Origin: Stomorhina lunata
Taxonomy: Eukaryota; Arthropoda; Insecta; Diptera; Rhiniidae
DNA length: 64,000 nucleotides
Direction: 5' to 3'
Assembly (NCBI GenBank): GCA_933228675.1
Contig: OW121742.1
Coordinates: 110,915,242 to 110,979,241 of the forward strand
Within the stretch, counting starts at the first letter, position 1. Each line of letters begins with the position of its first letter. Of this stretch, positions 21,958-32,800 are shown in pieces. The translations under genes were made by a program, and so were the position numbers. The notes beneath the pieces are model-generated. The model was not told where the DNA came from. It saw only the letters and a list, made by a program, of their open reading frames with translations, and did no database searches.

Positions 21958-23129
21958 ATTTGGAAATATAAAGATCTCATATTAATTACAATTTCTTGAA
22001 AATTATTATCGACAATGGGCGCTATTTTTTTGTGTTATATTGGATGGACTGTTGTTTTCAACAAATGGTATTTGCACACCCTGTATATTTTGTAGTTAGG
22101 GTGTTTTGTACAAAATTTGAAACCTCCAACATATTCGCAAAATTTAAGGTTTAATAGTACATAACTTTTAAAGAACAAAAAAGCAAGAAAAATTTAAAAC
22201 ATCCAAAGATAGTCAAAAGTGTTTTCTTTTAGCCTATATATGCTTTTGCAACCGCCCGGACCCGCCCCTCGCACAATTTTTTTATTTTAATGAAAATACT
22301 CAAATTTTGTCCATACAAAATTCTACCAGATTTGCTAGTAAATTGCCATAAATGCAAATTTATGCAGATCATTATTTTATTTCCAGGTAGCAGAAGTGTT
22401 GAGAAGCTTAAGTTTTAAAGCAGGAAAGTCTAGATTTTACTGTTACGGCTCAATTGGCCCCCAAAGTAGGGCACCTCAGACTCATTAATTACTTAAAACG
22501 TTAGATAATTGTTATATACCAACCGATTTGAAGAATCATACTATATAACAAATGCCTAGGACCAAGATCTACAAAAAATGTTGCAACATGCATTTCCTAT
22601 CTCTTATGGTTTTAAAGATATGCGACTTAAAAAATTTAAATTTTCAATTTTTGTTCCATTTGGGTCATCCTAATAAAAATACGGAAAATGCCTCAATGAA
22701 ATCAAGGGTCAACCTAAGCATAACAAAATATTTTACTGTCATCCAAGATTAGCTTGTGGCCTAAATTCAAGACAAATCGGTTAAGGGGAAATGGTTAAAA
22801 ATGAGTTAGCACATTTTAAATGGAATCACAGATCGAAATTTGAACTTTAAGCTTAAATTTCTTTACAACTTCTGAACAGAAATTTATAAGACCTAAACTC
22901 GATAAAAGCTTATGATGTTATCTATGGACTAAGAAAAGAACCACTACAAAATCTTTACTAGTTACAAAGTTATAGGGTTTTGGCCAGTGAAATAAGATTC
23001 TGAGCCACTGTGCGGCCCACAGTGGTACTTTTTATACATCGAAGTGCAGCAAATAGAAGGATTGACCTATAACTATGAAATTTTGTTACTTGTTCAGTTT
23101 TATATAGATATGAAAAATTAAAAAAAAAC
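21958..23129. other. Unclassified region, possibly an old dispersed repeat
   Basis: No gene or terminal repeats could be defined. A phrase at 22,555-22,630 recurs near 5,090-5,165. The 66-codon frame at 22,552-22,752 has no recognisable domain. Confidence 0.4.
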
Positions 23130-24720
23130 GGTAATCCGTCGACTCTTTGGGGTACCTGCCTTGGACCCCCCTTTTTTCACCAATTTTTACAAAGTACAAG
23201 TCGCCATTCTCAACAGAATTTAATTAAATTCGACACACGTCTATTAATTAATTAAAAAAAGAGCTGTACTAATTTTGGTTGAAATTCAAAGACTCCTTGG
23301 GGTACCTACCTTGGACCCCCATTTTTTTCGCCTATTTTTCTTTTCAATGTACATGACCCATTTCTCGACAGAATTCAATAAAATTGAACAAAATTTAATT
23401 TTTTAATTTAATTAATTCAAGAAAGAGCTTTACTAATTTTGGTTGAAATTAGTCGACCGCTTGGGGTACCTGTCATGTACCCCCACTTTTCACCTATTTT
23501 TCTTTTCAAGGTACAAGTCACAATTCTCAGCAGAATTTGATGAAGTTCGACACCCATCTATTAATTGATTCAAAGAAAAGTTATACTAATTTTAGTTGAA
23601 ATTCGTCGACTCCTTGGGGTACCTTCCTTGGCCCTCTATTTTTCCACCTATTTTTCTTTTCAATGTACAAGTCACCGTTCTCAACGGAATTTTATGAAAT
23701 TCAACACACGTCTATTAATTAATTCAAGAAAGAGCTCTACTAATTTTAGTTGAAATTAGTCGACCGCTTGGGTTACCTGCCTTGGACCCCCATTTTTTCT
23801 TGAATTTTTCTTTTCAATATACAAGTCACAATTCTCAACAAAAGTCAATTAAATTCAACACACGTATACTAATTACTTCAAGAAAGAGCTCTACTAATTT
23901 TAGTTTAAATTAGTTGACTCCTTGGGGTACCTGCTTTAGACCCCCATTTTTTCACCTTTTTTTCTATTCAATGTATTCCTCGCAATTCTCAACAAAATTT
24001 GATGAAATTTAACACACGTTTTTTAAATAATTCAAAAAAAGAGCTCTACTAATTTTTGTTGAAATTAGTCGACTCCTTGGGGTACCTTCCTTGGACCGCA
24101 TTTTTTCACCTTTTTTTCTATTCAATGTACAAATCGCAATTCTCAACAGAATTTAATGAAATTCAACACACGTCTATTAATTGATCCAGTAAAGAGTTAT
24201 ACTAGTCTTGGTTGAGATTCCTTAACTATTTGAGGTACCTTCCTTGTACCCCCATTTTTCCACCTATTTTTCTTTTCTATGTAGAAGTCACAATTTTTAA
24301 CAGAATTTAATTAAATTCAACACATGTCCATTACTTAACTTAAAAAAGAGTTCTATTAATGTTGGTTGAAATCCGTCGACTCCTTGGGTATCCAGCCTTG
24401 GAGCGCCATTTTTTCTTGTGTTTTTCTTTTCACTATACAAGTCGTAATTCTTAACAGAATTCGATGAAACTAGACACACGTCTAGTAATTGATCCAAGAA
24501 AGGATTATACTTATTTTGGTTGTGATTCCTTGACTCTTTGAGGTATCTGCCTTGGAGCCCCATTTTTTCACCTATTTTTCTTCTCAATATATAAGCCGCA
24601 GTTATCAACAGAATTTGATGAAATTCGGCATATTTCTTTAAGTTGACCCAACAAAGAGTTCTATTCATTTTGTTGGAAATCCGCCGACTCCTAGGGGTAC
24701 CTGGTTTGGATTTACACTTA
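23130..24720. repeat. ~154-bp satellite array, about 10 copies
   Basis: A monomer anchored by GTCGACTCCTTGGGGTACC recurs with GGGGTACC (or close variants) at about 23,149, 23,299, 23,463, 23,616, 23,769, 23,924, 24,079, 24,231, 24,384, 24,539 and 24,693. The spacings are 150-164 bp, mostly 152-155. Each monomer also carries TTGGACCCCCATTTTTTC, CAATGTACAAGTC.CAATTCTC and ACACACGTCTATTAATT. Divergence between copies is moderate, so the array is older than the short-unit arrays. Confidence 0.9.
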
Positions 24721-26711
24721 AATGCAATTTCATTAAAAACTTAAGCCTAAATGACTGCAACACTTTTTGCCTAAATTAAATTTGCTTAACAATTTACATG
24801 ACTTTTTTCAGAAAATTTTAAACTTTGTTCCACGATTGTTAAATTTTGGTAAATTTTTTGCGCTCAATCTAAAGAAGAGACTTTAGCCTTTTATGTGGGT
24901 GTGGTGGAAGTATCGAGAAAGACCGAACTAACTTAGTTTTTGTTCAAAGAAAAACGAAAACACTGAATTTTAAAGACCTTTTTTGATTTCCTGATATCTC
25001 CTTAACTATATACGAGATTAAGTTGTTTTCTTCGGCAGACTAAAAATAAGGCTCTGTATCTTAACTAAATCGACATCAAGATTAAAACTGTGAAACTATA
25101 TTCTAGGCATGAGCTACTGGGTTTGATAAAAAATTTCCACACTTTTCGTTTTGGTACATTAAGTACATTTCAATGGCTATTTAATAAGACTTAATATAAC
25201 TTTTTCTTGAAAACATTTAATGATTCCTTATATCTGGACTCTTCCCTATAGAACTGCATCATTAGATTTTTCAAAACCGGTGTTTAACCGGCCTTTTTTG
25301 CAGCAGAAATACCAAATATTGTCCGCATTTTGTGTAATATATCCTTAATCCTTTCCACTTACAGATAACCACAAAACAATTGTATTCTATGCATACGAAT
25401 ATCCTGTATAATTCATGTCCTGTGGCTCTTAAAGCACCCTAACCAAATACACAAAAAGGTACTTTTGTGCAGCCAAAAAAAAAACTCATTATAAGTCTCA
25501 AAGAAAGAACTAATTTGTCAACTTTTCTTCAAAATTTTCTGTCTAAATCAAAGGCGTTGAAAGGGGTGTCTTTAGTATGTTCTGAGTCAACAAAAATGAT
25601 TGACGAGAAATATTGAAAATCTTAAGATTTGCCAGTAATTCATTATGCCTTAAAAAAGTACTAAACAAAAAAAAAGTACTGGACAAAGGGACGAAAATGA
25701 TGGAGAGCACTTGAGGTAAGGGAATGAAAATGAATGGAAATAAATTAAAATATGAATGAAAGTGAATGAATTCAGATTCTTTTAATGTCTTAATAGAATT
25801 ATGACAGCTATTGTGTTGAGTGAAATTAGTATTCAAAATTTGTTGACATATTTTTTTTTTGCTTTTTTATGATGTCAAGTATGTACTTGAGGTTGAGTTT
25901 TGAAATTAAGTTGTTCCTTTTTTTTGTAAGGAATTTATGTCAAAAGAACAATTTTGGGAATTTCAAAGATTCTTTTAAAATCTTTACTTTCAAATTTCTA
26001 TAAAAGATTGAAAATTAAAAAAAAACGGCGCATTGGATATCGTTTTAAATCTAAGATATTTCAGTAAAATGTATGTAGCATACTTTTAGGATAATCTAAA
26101 TAATATATAACATTTAAAGTTCACTATCATAGACTATAACTAGACTAAGAAAATAAAGTCTACTAAGAAACCAAACATATGTAAAATGACCTCTATTAAA
26201 TGTACCCTGACTTTTCTAAAATGTACTTTGACGCTTCTAAAATGTACTTTAACAGTTCGCCCTCAATCTAGTTATAATCTATATTCACTAGATTCTAACT
26301 TATTTGTCAAAAGTTCCCTGATAGTAGAAGAATTTTATTTAAACTTAATGTTTTAACAAAAAAAAAAACGAATATATTTAGATATCAAATGTTATTAAAC
26401 TTTTTGCCAAATAAATAATTTTGAAAATCCCTAAGGTATGCAACAAAATATTCAATTTGAGTTTTCGATCGTTATGGAATGCGACGATTTGGCTTCAGTT
26501 TTAAAGGTTTCTGATGAATTTGTTTGACATATGTAGTTTTGAAGTTAAGTTTAGTAAAACTTAATTATATATTGTTATGTATAATATTTATAGTTTAAAT
26601 TCTGTATATATATATTTATATTTTATGTATCTGCTGTATATTATTTATATATATGTTAATTATATAGATTTATATTCGTATATATATATATATTAAATAT
26701 TATAATTAATA
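24721..26711. other. Region downstream of the synaptotagmin-like gene
   Basis: No supported gene. The part just below 26,712 should hold the 3' untranslated region of the minus-strand gene. It is AT-dinucleotide-rich (26,590-26,700) and I cannot pick a convincing polyadenylation site. The 97-codon frame at 25,543-25,836 has no recognisable domain. Confidence 0.45.
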
Positions 26712-26858
26712 TTAACGTACATAATGCCACATGGCCGTGGGCTTTCGGGCATTATTAATCATATCATGCCAATGCTGGCAACCGGTGCCACTCTCCTGGG
26801 GACCCAGGCCAATGCTGCCGATCTCTTGGGTCTCACCGCCCACAGAGACAACATAGAT
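26712..26858 (-). CDS. Exon 8 (last coding) of the synaptotagmin-like gene
   Basis: 48 codons and TAA after CTTTCTTTTAG. It encodes IYVVSVGGETQEIGSIGLGP and HWHDMINNARKPTAMWHYVR, matching the C-terminal end of synaptotagmin C2B. The WHxL motif typical of the family reads WHYV. Confidence 0.9.
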   Translation of the reverse strand: MYVVSVGGETQEIGSIGLGPQESGTGCQHWHDMINNARKPTAMWHYVR

Positions 26859-29800
26859 CTAAAAGAAAGATTTCAATAGAGATTAGAAAAAGTTTTCGTA
26901 TAAATTCTCGTATCAAAATTTTAGTATATCAAATTTTTTCTAAATTGTTGGTATAAAAAATATTTAGTATATCAAATTTTTAATATATCAAAATTTTAGT
27001 ATATCAAATTTTTAATACATCAAAATTTTAGTATATCAAATTTTTGGTATCAAAAAAATTTTTATATCAAATTTTTGGTATACAAAATTTTTAGTATATC
27101 AAAATTTTGGTGTATCAAATTTTTGGTATATAAAATTTTTTGTTTATTTAATTTTTGGTATATCAAAATTTTTATATATCAAATTTTTGGTATAAAAAAT
27201 TTTTAGTACATCAAATTTTTAGTATATCAAATTTTTAGTATATCAAATTTTTTGTATATCAACTTTTGAGTATATCAAAATTTTAGTATATCAAATTTTT
27301 GGTATATAAAATTTTTTGTTTATTTAATTTTTGGTATATCAAAATTTCTATATATCAGATTTTTGGTATAAAAAATTTTTAGTACATCAAATCTTTAGTA
27401 TATCAAAATTTTAGTATATTAAATTTTTTGTGTATCAAATTTTTAGTATATCAAATTTTGGGTATATCAAATTTTTGGTATATCAAAATTTCTGCATATC
27501 AAATTTTTGGTATATAAAATTTTTTGTATATCAAATATTTAGTGTATAAAATTTTTGGCATAAAAAATTTTTGTATATAATATTTTTAGTATATCAAATT
27601 TTAAGTATATCAAATTTTTGGTATATCAAATCTTCAGTATATAAAATTTTTAGTATATCAAATTTTTGGTATATCAAATTTTGGTATATCAAAATTTCTG
27701 TATTTTAAATTTTTGGTATATAAAATTTTTTGTATATTAAGTTTTTAGTATATCAAATTTTTAGTATATCAAATTTTAAGTAAATCAAATTGTTAGTATA
27801 TCAAAATTTTAGTATATCAAATTTTTAGTATATCAAATTTTTAGTATATCAAATTTTTAGTATATCAAATTTTTAGTATATCAAATTTTTAGAATATCAA
27901 ATTTTTGGTATATACAATTTTTTGTATATCAAAATTTGAGTATATCAAATTTTAAGTATATCAAATTTTTGGTATATCAAATTTTGGTATATCAAAATTT
28001 CTGTATTTTTAATTTTTGGTATATAAAATTTTTTGTATATTAAGTTTTTAGTATATCAAATTTTTAGTATATCAAATTTTAAGTAAATCAAATTGTTAGT
28101 ATATCAAAATTTTAGTATATCAAATTTTTAGTATATCAAATTTTTAGTATATCAAATTTTTAGTATATCAAATTTTTAGTATATCAAATTTTTAGAATAT
28201 CAAATTTTTGGTATATACAATTTTTTGTATATCAAAATTTGAGTATATCAAATTTTAAGTATATCAAATTTTTGGTATATCAAATTTTGGTATATCAAAA
28301 TTTCTGTATTTTTAATTTTTGGTATATAAAATTTTTTGTATATTAAGTTTTTAGTATATCAAATTGTTAGTATATCAAAATTTTAGTATATCAAATTTTT
28401 AGTATATCAAATTTTTAGTATATCAAATTTTTAGTATATCAAATTTTTAGTATATCTAATTTTTAGAATATCAAATTTTTGGTATATACAATTTTTTGTA
28501 TATCAAAATTTGAGTATATCAAATTTTAAGTATATAAAATTTTTGGTATATCAAATTTTGGTATATCAAAATTTCTGTATTTTAAATTTTTGGTATTTAA
28601 AATTTTTTGTATATTAAGTTTTTAGTATATCAAATTTTTAGTATATCAAATTTTTAGTATATCAAATTTTTGGTATATACAATTTTTTGTATATCAAAAT
28701 TTGAGTATATCAAATTTTAAGTATATCAAAGTTTTAGTATATCACATTTTTTGGTATATCAAAATTTTTATATATTAAATTTTTGGTATATAGAATTTTT
28801 TGTATATCAAAATACTCAAATTTTTAGTATATCAAAATTTTAGTATATCAAATTTTTGGTATATCAAAATTTCAATATGTGAAATTTTTGGTATATCAAA
28901 TATTTTGTATATCAAATTCTTGGTGTATAAATTTTTTGTATATCAAGGTTTTAGTATATCAAAATTTTAGTATATCAAATTTTTGGTATATCAAATTTTT
29001 TGTATATCAAATTTTTGATATATCAAATTTTTGGTATTCCAAAATTTTAGTAAATACAACTTTAGTATATTAAATTTTTGGTATAAAAAAATTTTAATAT
29101 ATCCAAATTTTAGTTTATCAAAATTTGAGTATATCAAATTTTTGGTATATCAAATTTTTTGTATAGAAAATATTTAGTATATCAAATTTTTAGTATATCA
29201 AATTTTGTGTATATCAAATTTTTAGTATATCAAAATTTCAGTATATCAAATTTTTGATATACAATTTTTTTTATATCAAATTTTTATTATATCAAATTTT
29301 TGGTATATCAAATTTTTTGTATATCAAAATTTCAGTATATCAGATTTTTAGATTATCAATTTTTTGGTATATCAAATTTTTAGCATATCAAATTTTTGGT
29401 ATATCAAAATTTCTTTATATCAAATTTTTGGTTTATAAAATTTTTGGTATATAAAATTTTCTTGTACATCAAATTTTTTGTATATCAAATTTTTAGTATA
29501 TCAAAATTTTAGTATATCAAATTTTTTTATACTAAAAATTTTAGTACATCAAAATTTCTTTATATCCATATTAAATTACCTCTATGGCCGCATTGTGCAA
29601 ATATGATGATTGTAGATTAAATGTAAAGGGTTCATTCCATGTAGGATTGGTGGGGTCTTCAGTTTTGCTAATGCTCGTCTTGCGTTTCTTAACACGTTTG
29701 CCATTTTGAATGAGATACATCTAATAATGACAAAAGAAAAATATTGGAAATATATAAAATTTATTCATTAATCAAATCCATACCTTGACATAGGTCTCTT

Positions 29801-32800
29801 GTATGGTATCTAAGTTCTTGGCCTTCATGATGACCACCGTCAAACGTTCGGCCTGGGGTAAATAGTTGAGGGAACATAACAGCTCGGGACGATCTTCTGG
29901 GGGTTTTTTGGTGCGCAGTAAATCGCCCCAGATCTGAAATAAGAAGAATTTTGGAGATCAGGAGATTATATAGGAGACTATTGAGTAGAATATATAAAAG
30001 AAGATATAGTAGACTGTATAGAAGACTATATAGTATAGTCTTTTGGTCGTCAATGTAGATTATATAATCGACTATATAGAAAACTATATAGAAAACTTTA
30101 CAGTAGACTATACAGTAGACTTTATAGAAGACTATATAGTAGACTATATAGAAGATTATATAGTCGACTATGTAGGTTATATAGTCGGCTATATAGTAGG
30201 CTATATAAAAGGCTATATAGTAGACTACATAGTTGACTATATAGAAGATCATGGTCGACAATGTTGAAGACTATATAGTAGACTATATACAAAAGTATAT
30301 AGAAGAATATATACAAGACTATATAGTCGACTATATAGAACAATATATAAAAGGCCATATAGAATACTATATAGAGGACTATATAGTAGACTATATATAA
30401 GACTATATAGAAGGCCATAAAGAAGACTATATAGTGGACTATACAGTCGACTATATAGAAGACTATAGTAGACTATATAGTAGACCCTATAGAAGACTAT
30501 ATAGTAGACCCTATAGAAGACTATATAGAAGACTATGTAATAAAATAAATATGGAAAACTATATAGGAGACTAAGATTATATAGTCGACTAAATACAAGA
30601 CTATATAGTAGACTATATAGAAGACTATATAGAAGACTATATAGAAGACTATATAGTCGACTATATAGAAGACTATATAGATGACTATATAGTTAACTAT
30701 TTAAAATAATATATAGGGAACTATATAGTTGACTATATAGAAGTCTATATAGAAGACTATATGGAAGACTATTTAGATATATAAAAGACTATATAGAGGA
30801 CTAAATAGTCGACTATATAGAAGAATATATAAAAGGCCATATAGAAGACTATATATAAGACTATATAGAAGGCTATATAGAAGACTATATAATGGACTAT
30901 ATAGTCGACTATATAGAAGACTTTATAGTAGACTTTATATAGACTATATAGTAGACCCTATAGAAGACTATATAGAAGACTATATAATAGACTATATGAA
31001 ATACTATATATTAGACTATATAGAAAACTATATAGAAAACTATGTAATCGACTACTTAGATTATATAGTCGACTATATAGAAGACTATATAGTCGACTAT
31101 ATAGAAGACTATATAGAAGACTATATAGAAGACTATATAGTCGACTATATAGAAGACTATATAGTCGACTATATAGAAGACCATATAGAAGACTATATAG
31201 AAGACAATTTAGAAGACTATATGGAAGACTATATAGAAGACTATATAGACGACTATATAGAAAACTATATAGAAGACTATTTAGAAGACTATATGGAAGA
31301 CTATATAGAGGACTATATAGTAGACCCTATAGAATACTATATAGAAGAATATATAGAAGCCTATATAATAGACTATATGAAATACTATATAGAAGACTAT
31401 ATAGAAAACTATATAGAAGACTATATAATCGACTACTTAGATTATATAGTCGACTATATAGAAGACTATATAGTAGACTATATAGAAGACTATATAGATG
31501 ACTATATAGAAGACTATATAGTCGACTATATAGAAGACCATATAGAAGACTATATAGAAGACTATTTAGAAGACTATATAGAAGACTATATAGAAGACTA
31601 TATAGTCGACTATATAGAAGACCATATAGAAGACTATATAGAAGACTATTTAGAAGACTATATGGAAGACTATATAGAAGACTATATAGACGACTATATA
31701 GAAGACTATATAGAAGACTATTTAGAAGACTATATGGAAGACTATATAGAAGACTATATAGTCGACTATATAGAAGACTATTTAGAAGACTATATGGAAG
31801 ACTATATAGAAGACTATATATACGACTATATAGAAGACTATATAGAAGACTATTTAGAAGACTATATGGAAGACTATATAGAAGACTATGTAGTCGACTA
31901 TATAGAAGACCATATAGAAGACTATGTAGAAGACTATTTAGAAGACTATATAGAAGACTATATAGTCGACTATTTAGAAGACCATATAGAAGACTATATA
32001 GAAGACTATTTAGAAGACTATATGGAAGACTATATAGAGGACTATATAGTAGACCCTATAGAATACTATATAGAAGACTATATAATAGACTATATGAAAT
32101 ACTATATAGAAGACTATATAGAAAACTATATAGAAGACTATGTAATCGACTACTTAGATTATATAGTCGACTATATAGAAGACTATATAGTCGACTTTAT
32201 AGAAGACCATATAGAAAACTATATAGAAGACTATTTAGAAGACTATATGGAAGACTATATAGAGGACTATATAGTAGACCCTATAGAATACTATATAGAA
32301 GAATATATAGAAGCCTATATAATAGACTATATGAAATACTATATAGAATACTATATAGAAAACTATATAGAAGACTATATAATCGACTACTTAGATTATA
32401 TAGTCGACTATATAGAAGACTATATAGTAGACTATATAGAAGACTATATAGAAGACTATATAGAAGACTATATAGTCGACTATATAGAAGACCATATAGA
32501 AGACTATATAGAAGACTATTTAGAAGACTATATAGAAGACTATATAGAAGACTATATAGTCGACCATATAGAAGACCATATAGAAGACTATATAGAAGAC
32601 TATTTATAAGACTATATGGAAGACTATATAGAAGACTATATAGACGACTATATAGAAGACTATATAGAAGACTATTTAGAAGACTATATGGAAGACTATA
32701 TAGAAGACTATATAGTCGACTATATAGAAGACCATATAGAAGACTATATAGAAGACTATTTAGAAGACTATATAGAAGACTATATAGTCGACTATATAGA

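Noticed and set aside
22020..22100. Possible mariner or other transposon terminus near ACACCCTGTATATT
   Set aside because: No matching inverted end or target duplication was found within the surrounding few kilobases.
24297..24668. 123-codon minus-strand frame in the 154-bp satellite
   Set aside because: It spans satellite monomers and is not preserved in the neighbouring monomers, so it is chance openness.
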